DNA of 35,269 nucleotides, taken from the NCBI GenBank assembly GCA_900541585.1, contig UQKD01000029.1, positions 1 to 35,269 of the forward strand, read 5' to 3'. The notes under the pieces were generated by a model. The model had not been told where the DNA came from. It was given only the letters and a program-made list of their open reading frames with translations, and ran no database searches. Position 1 is the stretch's first letter. Each line of letters starts with the position of its first letter. Both the position numbers and the translations under genes were made by a program. The stretch is from an uncultured Alistipes sp. (GTDB lineage Bacteria > Bacteroidota > Bacteroidia > Bacteroidales > Rikenellaceae). Shown one piece after another: positions 7,715-14,865 of this stretch.

Positions 7715-7805
7715 GGGTCGTAACGACCCTTTCATGTATCGGAACGTTTTGCCGGACCGGATGGCGATCCGGTTTTGGAACCGTCCTGCATTTTTCCTAT
7801 CTTTG
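7715..7805 (+). repeat. 91-base promoter cassette, copy A (upstream of ftsY)
   Basis: It begins with palindrome GGGTCGTAACGACCC (7715-7729), has GTTTTGCCGG at 7746-7755 and ends with the ftsY promoter at 7805. It aligns without length difference to 10145-10235: same order, same spacing of the palindrome and of the promoter, with blocks GTTTTGCCGG, GTTTTGGAACCGTCC and TTTCCTA(T/C)CTTTG shared. The middle of copy A also has a 7-base stem hairpin (7756-7773) that copy B lacks. Confidence 0.8.
7774..7805 (+). promoter_or_regulatory. ftsY-rimO promoter
   Basis: TTTG at 7774-7777, a 20-base spacer and TATCTTTG at 7798-7805. The predicted start near 7812 gives a leader of about 15 bases before ATG 7827. 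Confidence 0.88.
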
Positions 7806-7826
7806 CAAAGGATTAATCCTTAAGAC

Positions 7827-8825
7827 ATGGCATTTTTCGATATTTTCAAAAAGAAACAGGATACGCCGCCCACCGGGGAGCAGGCGCAGAAACAGCAGGA
7901 AGAGCTCTCCGCCGGACTCGAAAAGACCAAAACGGGGCTTTTCTCGAAACTGGCGCGGGCCGTGGCGGGCCGGTCGACGATCGACACCGGGGTGCTCGAC
8001 GACCTCGAAGAGGTGCTCATCTCGTCGGACGTGGGCGTGGAGACGACCGTGAAGATCATCCGCCGCATCGAGGAGCGCGTGGCCCGGGACAAATACATGA
8101 ACGCCTCGGAGCTGCAATCGATCCTGCGCGAGGAGATCGCAACGCTGATGGAGGATGCGCACGGTTCGTCGGAGAATTTCGGACTGGACGCCACCGAGGG
8201 ACAGCCTTACGTGGTGATGGTCGTGGGCGTCAACGGCGCCGGCAAGACCACGACCATCGGCAAACTGGCTGCGCAGCTCGGCAAGGCGGGCCGGAAGGTC
8301 TGGATCGGCGCGGCGGACACGTTCCGCGCGGCCGCCATCGACCAGTTGCAGGTGTGGGCCGACCGTGCCGGAGCGACGATGATCCGCCAGCAGATGGGTT
8401 CCGACCCCGCATCGGTGGCCTTCGACACGCTCACCTCGGCCAAGGCCAACGGCGCCGACGTGGTGCTGATCGACACCGCCGGGCGTCTGCACAACAAGGT
8501 GGGCCTGATGAACGAGCTGACGAAAATCCGCAACGTCATGGGCAAGGTGATTCCAGGCGCGCCGCACGAGGTGATGCTCGTGCTCGACGGCTCAACGGGG
8601 CAGAACGCCTTCGAGCAGGCGAAGCAGTTCACGCAGGCCACGCAGGTCACCTCGCTTACGATCACCAAGCTCGACGGCACGGCCAAGGGCGGCGTGGTGA
8701 TCGGCATCAGCGACCAGTTCCACATCCCGGTGCGCTACATCGGCATCGGCGAAGGCATCGACCAGCTGCGCATCTTCGACCGGAAGGAGTTCGTCAACGC
8801 GTTGTTCGGCCATGAAAAAAATTAA
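7827..8825 (+). CDS. ftsY: Signal recognition particle receptor FtsY
   Basis: The product is 332 residues, a GTPase that docks SRP-ribosome complexes at the inner membrane. The short charged N-terminal part (MAFFDIFKKK and a Gln/Glu-rich stretch) replaces the long acidic A domain of E. coli. The N domain follows (about 35-115), then the G domain with P-loop GVNGAGKTT at 134-142, DTFRAAA, DTAGRLH and TKLDGTAKGG. The C-terminus YIGIGEGIDQLRIFD is characteristic. The 3' end overlaps rimO by 14 bases, which suggests translational coupling. The promoter just upstream belongs to the duplicated cassette. Confidence 0.97.
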   Translation: MAFFDIFKKKQDTPPTGEQAQKQQEELSAGLEKTKTGLFSKLARAVAGRSTIDTGVLDDLEEVLISSDVGVETTVKIIRRIEERVARDKYMNASELQSILREEIATLMEDAHGSSENFGLDATEGQPYVVMVVGVNGAGKTTTIGKLAAQLGKAGRKVWIGAADTFRAAAIDQLQVWADRAGATMIRQQMGSDPASVAFDTLTSAKANGADVVLIDTAGRLHNKVGLMNELTKIRNVMGKVIPGAPHEVMLVLDGSTGQNAFEQAKQFTQATQVTSLTITKLDGTAKGGVVIGISDQFHIPVRYIGIGEGIDQLRIFDRKEFVNALFGHEKN

Positions 8826-10110
8826 CGTCATAACGCTCGGATGCTCGAAGAACACCGTCGACAGCGAGCATCTGATGGCACGGCTCGCGGCCGCCGGGTA
8901 CGAGGTCCTCTTCGACAGCGACCGCACCGACGCCAAGGTCGTGGTGATCAACACCTGCGGATTCATCGGCGACGCCAAGCAGGAGTCGATAGACATGATT
9001 CTGCGCGCCGCGGCGGCCAAGCAGGCCGGAAAGATCGAACGGCTGTTCGTCGTGGGATGCCTCTCGGAACGCTACGCCAACGAACTGCGGGCCGAGATTC
9101 CCGAGGTGGACGAATACTTCGGCGCACGCACGTGGGACGGCATCGTTCGTGCGCTGGGGGCCTCGGAGGACCCGGCGCTGGCCACCGAACGCCGCCTGAC
9201 GACCCCGAAGCACTATGCCTACCTGAAGATTTCCGAAGGCTGCAACTGGAAGTGCGGCTACTGCGCCATCCCGCTCATCCGCGGCGGCCACGTCTCCGTC
9301 CCGATGGAGGAGCTGGAGGAAGAGGCCCGCAAACTGGCCGCGCAGGGCGTCCGGGAGCTGATGGCCATTGCGCAGGACACGACCTACTACGGCATCGACC
9401 TCTACGGCCGGCGGATGCTCGCCGAGCTGTTGCGCCGCCTGTGCCGCATCGACGGCATCGAATGGATCCGGCTCCACTACGCCTATCCTGCCGGATTTCC
9501 CGACGAGGTGATCGACGTGATGGCCTCGGAGCCGAAAATCTGCAAATACCTCGACATTCCGTTCCAGCACATCTCCGATGCGCAGCTCGCGTCGATGCAC
9601 CGCCGCCACACCAAGGCCGAGGCCATGGAGCTGATCGGCCGCCTGCGCAGGGCGATCCCCGACCTGGCACTGCGCACGACGCTGCTGGTGGGTTATCCGG
9701 GCGAAACGGAGGCCGATTTCGAAGAGTTGCTGGCATTCGTGCGCGAGGTGCGTTTCGAACGGCTGGGCGTCTTCCCCTACTCGGAGGAGGAGGGAACCTG
9801 GTCGGCCGAAAACCTCCGTGACAACGTCCCCGAGGAGGTCAAGCAGCGACGCGCGGAGCGTATCATGGCCCTGCAGAGCGAGATTTCGCTCGACAACAAC
9901 CGCCGCCGCGTAGGACGCACCGAACGGGTGATCATCGATTCGCGCCAGGGCGACTGGTATGTCGGCCGCACGCAGTACGATTCGCCCGAAGTGGACCAGG
10001 AGATCCTGATCCCGGCGTCGGAACACCGCCTGCTGCGCGGGCGCTTCTACGACGTGACGGTCACCTCGGCCGCCGACTACGACCTCTACGGAGAAGCCCA
10101 CACAAAATAA
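8812..10110 (+). CDS. rimO: Ribosomal protein uS12 methylthiotransferase RimO
   Basis: The product is 432 residues. RimO is a radical-SAM enzyme that methylthiolates an aspartate of ribosomal protein uS12. The N-terminal MTTase domain carries iron-sulfur ligands C11, C49 and C83; the radical-SAM motif C145-x3-C149-x2-C152 lies in EGCNWKCGYCAIP; a TRAM-like domain ends the protein. GCSKNTVDSEHL at the start and YPAGFPDEVIDVM support RimO rather than MiaB. It overlaps the end of ftsY and is probably cotranscribed with it. Confidence 0.95.
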   Translation: MKKINVITLGCSKNTVDSEHLMARLAAAGYEVLFDSDRTDAKVVVINTCGFIGDAKQESIDMILRAAAAKQAGKIERLFVVGCLSERYANELRAEIPEVDEYFGARTWDGIVRALGASEDPALATERRLTTPKHYAYLKISEGCNWKCGYCAIPLIRGGHVSVPMEELEEEARKLAAQGVRELMAIAQDTTYYGIDLYGRRMLAELLRRLCRIDGIEWIRLHYAYPAGFPDEVIDVMASEPKICKYLDIPFQHISDAQLASMHRRHTKAEAMELIGRLRRAIPDLALRTTLLVGYPGETEADFEELLAFVREVRFERLGVFPYSEEEGTWSAENLRDNVPEEVKQRRAERIMALQSEISLDNNRRRVGRTERVIIDSRQGDWYVGRTQYDSPEVDQEILIPASEHRLLRGRFYDVTVTSAADYDLYGEAHTK

Positions 10111-10112
10111 TT

Positions 10113-10144
10113 TTTGGCTTTTCGGCGTTTTTTTCTTACCTTTG
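10113..10144 (+). promoter_or_regulatory. Upstream promoter P1 of the coiled-coil/zapA operon
   Basis: TTTG at 10113-10116, a 20-base spacer and TACCTTTG at 10137-10144. The predicted start site (about 10148-10151) falls inside the palindrome at 10145-10159, so transcripts would begin within it. Confidence 0.8.
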
Positions 10145-10235
10145 GTGTCGTAACGACACTTTTAGCAGGTCGGGAAGTTTTGCCGGGGCATACGCAATTC
10201 CGTTTTGGAACCGTCCGGTTTTTTTCCTACCTTTG
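10145..10235 (+). repeat. 91-base promoter cassette, copy B (upstream of the zapA operon)
   Basis: It begins with palindrome GTGTCGTAACGACAC (10145-10159), has GTTTTGCCGG at 10177-10186 and ends with promoter P2 at 10235. It matches 7715-7805 in length, order and most blocks. The palindrome arms differ from copy A at the second and second-last base (T/A against G/C), a paired change that keeps the symmetry. Confidence 0.8.
10204..10235 (+). promoter_or_regulatory. Downstream promoter P2 of the coiled-coil/zapA operon
   Basis: TTTG at 10204-10207, a 20-base spacer and TACCTTTG at 10228-10235, 30 bases before ATG 10266. It is the second of two tandem promoters with identical -7 boxes. Confidence 0.85.
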
Positions 10236-10265
10236 AAAAGTAAACCGGAACTTTACCCGAAGGCC

Positions 10266-10586
10266 ATGGCCGACAAAAGCGTGATAACGAACATCGAAGC
10301 CCGTGTGCGGCAGCTGATCGACGACCACAAGAGGCTGTCGGACCTTTGTGCGGAACTGACTGCGCAGCGCGACACGCTCCGCTCCGAGAAACGCACGCTC
10401 GAGGAACGCGTCAGGGAGCTGGATGCCGAACTGGCGCGCATGCAGCTGACCGAAGGGCTTGCGGGCGGAGGCAGTAACCGGGAAAAAGCGCGGGCACGCG
10501 TCAACCGTCTTATGCGGGAGGTGGACAAGTGCATCGCGTTGCTGGGCCAGCCGCTGGCGGCCCCGACGACGCAGGAGGCCGAATAA
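10266..10586 (+). CDS. Small coiled-coil protein upstream of zapA, possibly ZapB-like
   Basis: The product is 106 residues from ATG 10266; a TTG further upstream would lie inside the -7 box and is rejected. Residues 8-70 form one long charged heptad-rich coiled coil (RVRQLIDDHKRL, LRSEKRTLEERVRELDAELA), followed by a basic patch and a short second helix with REVDKCIALLGQP. Size, fold and position 65 bases before zapA suggest a partner of the Z-ring, by analogy with ZapB, but no sequence motif proves this. It is probably cytoplasmic. Confidence 0.75.
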   Translation: MADKSVITNIEARVRQLIDDHKRLSDLCAELTAQRDTLRSEKRTLEERVRELDAELARMQLTEGLAGGGSNREKARARVNRLMREVDKCIALLGQPLAAPTTQEAE

Positions 10587-10651
10587 ACGGCCCCGGGGAA
10601 AACGGCCGGGAGGCCGGAGAAGAGGACGACGGAATAAACGAAACGAAAAAA

Positions 10652-10951
10652 ATGGCAAAACAGGCAATAACCCTCAAAATAGCAGGCAAAAGCTATCCGT
10701 TCAACATCGAGAGCGGGAAGGAGGAGATGTACCGGCTTGCCGAACGGGAGGTGAACAGCTACCTCGCACTGATAAAACAACAGAATATCAAGAACTGGAA
10801 CGACCAGGACTACCTGTCGATGACCGCGCTGAAATTCGCCATCGCGAACGTCGGAATGCGGCAGAGCCGGGAGGTCGACAGCGAAGATCTCCGGCAGCTC
10901 GAAAAAATCGGCACGGAAATAGATGCGTATCTGAACGACCCGAAGAAGTGA
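10652..10951 (+). CDS. zapA: Cell division protein ZapA
   Basis: The product is 99 residues from ATG 10652. ZapA binds and bundles FtsZ filaments at the division site. The N-terminal part ITLKIAGKSYPFNIESGKEEMYRLAEREVN is the typical ZapA globular head, and the rest is a helical coiled coil with YLSMTALKFAIAN. Length is normal. The gene is followed by a structured RNA and rny. Confidence 0.92.
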   Translation: MAKQAITLKIAGKSYPFNIESGKEEMYRLAEREVNSYLALIKQQNIKNWNDQDYLSMTALKFAIANVGMRQSREVDSEDLRQLEKIGTEIDAYLNDPKK

Positions 10952-11052
10952 CCGACCGAAGGCCTCCGCAAACGGGAGGCCGGTAGAGGGGAGGCCGGCG
11001 AAGGGGAGGTGCCCGGGACAATACGCATCGTACGAAAAACGTTCTTTTACAT

Positions 11053-11265
11053 ACAAGAATCTACCCGCATAGATTCCTTACAGCTTTGCGAAACTGAACA
11101 TTTTTTAAATTGGGGCAACTCAAGGCGCTTCAAAATCAGGCCTTACCACCCTCACGGGGAGTACGTTACGGCGTACCGTTGGAAGATTGCGATTGTCGGA
11201 GCCCCCACACATGACTGATCGGCAGATTCGTCAAACAAGACTAAGGAATCCTATGCGGTTTTTTT
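11053..11265 (+). ncRNA. ssrS: 6S-like regulatory RNA
   Basis: A closing stem joins 11065-11080 (CCGCATAGATTCCTTA) to 11242-11258 (TAAGGAATCCTATGCGG) with a single bulge and is followed by seven T residues (11259-11265). Internal pairing GGGGC / GCCCC and an apical GTACG / CGTAC hairpin continue the rod. A long, mostly double-stranded rod of about 200 bases beginning and ending in one stem is the layout of 6S RNA, which binds RNA polymerase holoenzyme. Location next to zapA is also the place of ssrS in proteobacteria. The 5' part can alternatively fold on itself (GAATCT 11057-11062 / AGATTC 11071-11076). The assignment rests on structure and synteny; ends are approximate and no consensus promoter was found. 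Confidence 0.65.
11242..11265 (+). terminator. 3' end of the 6S-like RNA
   Basis: The 3' arm of the closing stem runs straight into TTTTTTT at 11259-11265, so the long-range stem itself would act as the terminator hairpin. Confidence 0.6.
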
Positions 11266-11317
11266 ATAACTACAATTAAAACCCTATTAATAACTAAAAA
11301 CAAACAAGCAAAGACCC

Positions 11318-12865
11318 ATGTATAGTATCATTTTGGCTGCCTCAATCTCTGCCGTGGTCGCCGTCGCAATCTACGCGGTCGTAACGAACCTCGTGGTCAA
11401 GACGTCGATCCGCAAGCGCCGCGAAGCCGCCGTCAAGGAGGCTGAAGCCGAGGGAGAGATGATCAAGAAGGAGCGTATCCTTCAGGCAAAGGAAAAGTTC
11501 ATACAGCTCAAGAGCGAATACGACCGCCAGGTCAACGAGCGCAACCAGAAAATCGCCCAGAGCGAGCAGCGCGCCAAGCAGATCGAGCAGAACCTGCAGA
11601 ACCAGCAGCGCGAACTGGAAAACAAACTCCGTGAGAACGACCGTCTGAAAGAGCAGATGCAGAACCAGCTGCAGATTCTCGAACACAAGAAAGAGGAGGT
11701 CGACCAGATGCAGCGCGAACAGAACGCGCGTCTGGAGCAGATTTCGGGCATGAGTTCCGAAGACGCCAAGAACATCCTGATCGAGAACATGAAAGCCGAG
11801 GCCAAAACCGAAGCCGCCGCCTACATCAACGAAACGGTCGAGGAAGCCAAGCTGACCGCCACGAAAGAGGCCAAGCGCATCATCGTAGCGTCGATTCAGC
11901 GCGTGGCAACCGAGACGGCCATCGAAAACGCCGTGACGGTGTTCAACATCGAGAGCGACGAGGTCAAGGGCCGTATCATCGGCCGCGAAGGCCGCAACAT
12001 CCGCGCCCTGGAGGCCGCAACGGGCATCGAGATCATCGTCGACGACACTCCCGAGGCCATCATCCTCTCGGGTTTCGACCCCGTACGCCGCGAAATTGCG
12101 CGTCTGGCCCTGCACCAGCTCGTCACCGACGGCCGCATCCACCCCGCACGCATCGAGGAGGTGGTCGCCAAGGTTCAGAAGCAGATCGAGGAGGAGATCG
12201 TCGAGGTCGGCAAGCGCACGACGATCGACCTGGGAATCCACGGACTGCACCCCGAGCTGATTCGCATGATCGGCAAGATGAAATACCGTTCGTCCTACGG
12301 CCAGAACCTGTTGCAGCACGCCCGTGAAACGGCCAACCTCGCAGGCATCATGGCATCGGAACTGGGTCTCAACCCCAAGATCGCCCGCCGCGCCGGCCTG
12401 CTCCACGACATCGGCAAGGTGCCCGACGACGAACCGGAACTGCCGCACGCAATCATCGGCATGAAACTCGCCGAGAAGTTCAAGGAGAAGCCCGAGGTCT
12501 GCAACGCCATCGGCGCCCACCACGACGAGGTGGAGATGACCTCGCTCATCGCCCCGATCATCCAGGTCTGCGACGCCATTTCGGGCGCACGTCCCGGAGC
12601 GCGCCGCGAAGTGGTGGAGAGTTACATCAAGCGTCTGAAGGAGATGGAGGACATCGCCCTCTCGTACCCCGGCGTGATGAAGACCTACGCCATTCAGGCC
12701 GGACGCGAACTGCGCGTGATCGTCGGAGCCGACAAACTCTCGGACCAGGAGTCGGAGGGACTTTCGCACGACATCGCCAAGAAGATCCAGGACGAAATGA
12801 CGTACCCGGGTCAGGTGAAGATCACCGTCATCCGCGAGACCCGCGCCGTTTCATACGCGAAATAA
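11318..12865 (+). CDS. rny: Ribonuclease Y
   Basis: The product is 515 residues, close to the usual 520. RNase Y is a membrane-anchored endoribonuclease that starts mRNA decay. An N-terminal membrane helix (about residues 3-25) is followed by a long charged coiled coil (30-190), a KH RNA-binding domain with [15 protein letters not shown], and an HD domain with catalytic H363-D364 in [14 protein letters not shown] and a later [10 protein letters not shown]. The start ATG 11318 gives a membrane helix right at the N-terminus. It lies 52 bases after the 6S-like RNA. Its last codons and terminator are duplicated in tandem downstream. Confidence 0.97.
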   Translation: MYSIILAASISAVVAVAIYAVVTNLVVKTSIRKRREAAVKEAEAEGEMIKKERILQAKEKFIQLKSEYDRQVNERNQKIAQSEQRAKQIEQNLQNQQRELENKLRENDRLKEQMQNQLQILEHKKEEVDQMQREQNARLEQISGMSSEDAKNILIENMKAEAKTEAAAYINETVEEAKLTATKEAKRIIVASIQRVATETAIENAVTVFNIESDEVKGRIIGREGRNIRALEAATGIEIIVDDTPEAIILSGFDPVRREIARLALHQLVTDGRIHPARIEEVVAKVQKQIEEEIVEVGKRTTIDLGIHGLHPELIRMIGKMKYRSSYGQNLLQHARETANLAGIMASELGLNPKIARRAGLLHDIGKVPDDEPELPHAIIGMKLAEKFKEKPEVCNAIGAHHDEVEMTSLIAPIIQVCDAISGARPGARREVVESYIKRLKEMEDIALSYPGVMKTYAIQAGRELRVIVGADKLSDQESEGLSHDIAKKIQDEMTYPGQVKITVIRETRAVSYAK

Positions 12866-12913
12866 GCGATGTGACCCGGGTACGCCATCCGGTTCGCTGA
12901 CAATCCTCCCTAA

Positions 12914-12942
12914 ATCCCTCTTGATAAGGAGGGACTTTTTTT
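12914..12942 (+). terminator. rny terminator, copy 1
   Basis: TCCCTCTT pairs with AAGGAGGGA with a one-base bulge, followed by C and seven T residues (12936-12942). It is weaker than the copy at 13049. Confidence 0.75.
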
Positions 12943-13008
12943 ACCGGGTCAGGTAAGATCACCGTCACCCGCGAGACCCGCGCCGTTTCATACGCGAAAT
13001 AAACGATG
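12942..13008 (+). pseudogene. Fragment of rny 3' coding end
   Basis: The bases repeat the last 20 or so rny codons (compare 12803-12865), ending in the same ...TACGCGAAATAA, but two single-base deletions shift the frame. It has no start and cannot be expressed as part of rny. Confidence 0.8.
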
Positions 13009-13048
13009 TGACCCGGGTACGCCATCCGGTTCGCTGACAATCCTCCCC

Positions 13049-13080
13049 AAATCCCTCCTTTGACAAGGAGGGATTTTTTT
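13049..13080 (+). terminator. Terminator, copy 2, overlapping the next promoter
   Basis: A 12-base perfect stem (AAATCCCTCCTT at 13049-13060 with AAGGAGGGATTT at 13065-13076) closes a TGAC loop and continues into T residues. Its arm and loop contain the TTTG used as -33 element of the HD gene promoter. Confidence 0.9.
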
Positions 13081-13090
13081 CGTACCTTGC
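13059..13090 (+). promoter_or_regulatory. Promoter of the HD hydrolase gene
   Basis: TTTG at 13059-13062, a 20-base spacer and TACCTTGC at 13083-13090 (one mismatch to TAnnTTTG). The predicted start site is within a few bases of ATG 13095, so the mRNA would be leaderless or nearly so. The -33 box is inside the terminator hairpin. Confidence 0.7.
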
Positions 13091-13094
13091 AACC

Positions 13095-13718
13095 ATGAAC
13101 TCGGAACTCGAACAATACATCGAACGGGAGATCATTCCCCGCTACGAACATTTCGACGCCGCGCACCGCACGGACCACGTCCGGACGGTCATCGCGCAGA
13201 GCCTTGAACTGGCCGCACATTACGACGCCGACCCCGACATGGTTTACACCGTCGCCGCCTATCACGACACAGGTCTCGTGAACGGTCGCGAACGACATCA
13301 CATCGACGCCGGACGCATCCTCGCGGCCGACGCCGAGTTGCGCCGCTGGTTCACCGAAGAGCAGATCGCGGTGATGCGCGACGCCGTGGAGGACCACCGC
13401 GCCTCGTCGGACCACGAACCCCGCACCGTTTACGGCCGAATCGTGGCCGAAGCCGACCGGGTGATCGACCCCGAGACGATCATCCGCCGCACCGTCCAGT
13501 ACGGACTGGCGCACTACCCGGAACTGGACCGCGATGGGCAGTATGCCCGCTGTCTCGCACATTTGCAGAAGAAATACGCCGAAGGCGGTTACCTTCGGCT
13601 CTGGATCGCAGAATCGGAGAATGCCCGGCGGCTCGAAGAACTGCGCGGCGTGATCCGCGACCCGCAGCGGCTGCGGGAGATGTTCGACGCCACGTTCGAC
13701 ACGCAGACCGCGAAATAA
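13095..13718 (+). CDS. HD-domain phosphohydrolase
   Basis: The product is 207 residues. It has the metal-binding HD pattern: H28 in RTDHVRTV, H57-D58 in AAYHDTGL, a following HHIDAG and a later EADRVIDPETI. Small HD proteins of this kind hydrolyse phosphate esters or nucleotides; the substrate cannot be told from sequence. No signal or membrane segment is visible. ATG 13095 is the only start consistent with the promoter 5 bases upstream. The gene stands alone, with about 100 unremarkable bases before a minus-strand terminator. Confidence 0.87.
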   Translation: MNSELEQYIEREIIPRYEHFDAAHRTDHVRTVIAQSLELAAHYDADPDMVYTVAAYHDTGLVNGRERHHIDAGRILAADAELRRWFTEEQIAVMRDAVEDHRASSDHEPRTVYGRIVAEADRVIDPETIIRRTVQYGLAHYPELDRDGQYARCLAHLQKKYAEGGYLRLWIAESENARRLEELRGVIRDPQRLREMFDATFDTQTAK

Positions 13719-13821
13719 ATCCCGCAACGCCGGACAAGACAACCGTTTGCAGACATCGCACCGCACAACAGCCCCGCAAAAAAATCTCCGGCACCGGACC
13801 AACCCCGTCCCGCTCCGCAAA

Positions 13822-13856
13822 AAATCCCGGACGCCAGCAAAAGGCATCCGGGATTT
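13822..13856 (-). terminator. Terminator of the GNAT-gcvT-DHOD-like operon
   Basis: AAATCCCGGACGCC (13822-13835) pairs with GGCATCCGGGATTT (13843-13856) with one mismatch. On the minus strand the stem is followed by a T run (plus-strand A residues before 13825), so it ends the minus operon 22 bases after its last stop. Confidence 0.85.
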
Positions 13857-13877
13857 GCGCTCGAAGCGATGCAAAGT

Positions 13878-14846
13878 CTACTCGGCATCGTGCGGGAAAT
13901 ATTTCATATACTGTACGCGCTGGTAGAAATCGCCCTCCGAGGAGCCGTAGTCCATGCGTCCGCGGAACTCGTCGAGCGACTCGAAGCCCTGGCGGGAGGC
14001 CCACGCGTCGATGAACCGGTTCATCTCCCCGATTACCTCGTAGCCGTATCTGTGGATCGCCGTGCAGACCTGCACCGCCGCCGCTCCGCAAAGCAGCGAC
14101 TTGACCGCGGCGGCCCCGTCGTGGACACCGGTCGAAACGGCAATGTCCAACTGCGGAAGCGCATGGGCGCACAGCGCCGTGCTGCGCAGGACATTGCGCA
14201 GTTCGCTCGGCTCGCTGAACGGATCGCCGTTCACCAGGCACATCTTCTCGATGTCGATGTCCGGCTCGAAGAAACGGTTGTAGAGCACCAGTCCGCCGGC
14301 ACCGCGGCCCAGCAGCGCGTCGCCGACCGACAGCACGTTCGTAAGGCGCATCGGCAGCTTCACCGACACGGGAATCTTCACCTCGGCGGCAACCTTGCGC
14401 ACGATGTCGGCATAGTGGCTCTCTATTTCCTGCGCCGAGGCCCGGCGATCTGTCGGAAGCAGGAAGATGTTCAGCTCCAGCGCCGAAGCGCCGGCCTGCT
14501 GCATGGCCGCGGCATATTCGATCCACACGTCGCCCGCGCCGGCGCAGTTGATGCTGCCGATGACGGGAATGCCCGTCTTGGCGGCATCGGAAACCAACTC
14601 CAGCAACTCCGCCTTATAGGCTTCGCCCAGATAGCGTTCGAGGTATTCCCTGGCATCTCCGTAACCTTCCATACGGTCGAGCGAGGCGGCCTGACGGTAA
14701 ATCTGCTCCTCGAAAATAGACTTCAGCACCACGGCGCCCGCGCCGTTGCGGACACACTGCTCGACATTGCGGATCGACGCGGTATAGGGCGAACTGCTGA
14801 CTACGACGGGGCTGGAAAGGTCCAGCCCGAGATATTTCGCTTTCAT
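13878..14846 (-). CDS. Dihydroorotate dehydrogenase-like flavoprotein
   Basis: The product is 322 residues with the TIM-barrel fold of class 1 dihydroorotate dehydrogenases: LGLDLSSPVVVSSSPYT at the start, GAVVLKSIFEEQI, VSVKLPM and the phosphate-binding C-terminal STGVHDGAAAVKSLLCGAAAVQ. At the place of the catalytic loop (N-x-S-C-P in genuine enzymes) it has ELNIFLLPTDRR, with no cysteine or serine base. It is therefore unlikely to be an authentic PyrD and may use another substrate. It is last in an operon, 19 bases after gcvT. Confidence 0.85.
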   Translation of the reverse strand: MKAKYLGLDLSSPVVVSSSPYTASIRNVEQCVRNGAGAVVLKSIFEEQIYRQAASLDRMEGYGDAREYLERYLGEAYKAELLELVSDAAKTGIPVIGSINCAGAGDVWIEYAAAMQQAGASALELNIFLLPTDRRASAQEIESHYADIVRKVAAEVKIPVSVKLPMRLTNVLSVGDALLGRGAGGLVLYNRFFEPDIDIEKMCLVNGDPFSEPSELRNVLRSTALCAHALPQLDIAVSTGVHDGAAAVKSLLCGAAAVQVCTAIHRYGYEVIGEMNRFIDAWASRQGFESLDEFRGRMDYGSSEGDFYQRVQYMKYFPHDAE

Positions 14847-14865
14847 AGAGTAAATCGGTTACGGT

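Larger units (their letters stand above)
10952..11317. other. Intergenic region zapA-rny holding a structured RNA
   Basis: This 366-base gap has a GC-rich repetitive stretch just after zapA (alternating GGGAGGCCGG-like units, 10971-11010), the 6S-like RNA (about 11053-11265) and an AT-rich rny leader (11266-11317). No open frame in it looks like a gene. Confidence 0.75.
12803..13080 (+). repeat. Tandem duplication of the rny 3' end and terminator (two about 139-base copies)
   Basis: Copy 1 (12803-12941) covers the last rny codons from TACCCGGGTCAGG, the stop, the spacer GTGACCCGGGTACGCCATCC and a terminator. Copy 2 (12942-13080) repeats all of this with a few differences: one C and one G lost near its start, T to C in the CATCCGC block, G to A after the stop, and an improved terminator stem. 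The deletions break the rny frame in copy 2, which is therefore a non-coding remnant. Confidence 0.93.

Noticed and set aside
7756..7773. Hairpin ACCGGAT-GGCG-ATCCGGT as a terminator
   Set aside because: It lies just upstream of the ftsY -33 box, with no T run after it beyond TTTT of the promoter, and copy B of the cassette lacks it; more likely incidental.
10971..11010. GGGAGGCCGG-like direct repeats after zapA as a mobile repeat
   Set aside because: They are short, imperfect and purine-rich, and resemble similar GC-rich text after the coiled-coil gene (10590-10620); not enough to claim an element.
11053..11265. tmRNA or RNase P RNA instead of 6S-like RNA
   Set aside because: There is no tag reading frame, no tRNA-like acceptor end with CCA, and none of the conserved RNase P core sequences.
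11342..12769. Long minus-strand open frame of 475 codons
   Set aside because: It lies wholly inside rny. Its composition (Leu/Asp/Val-rich runs) is what the complement of a GC-rich coiled-coil gene gives, and no family features are seen.
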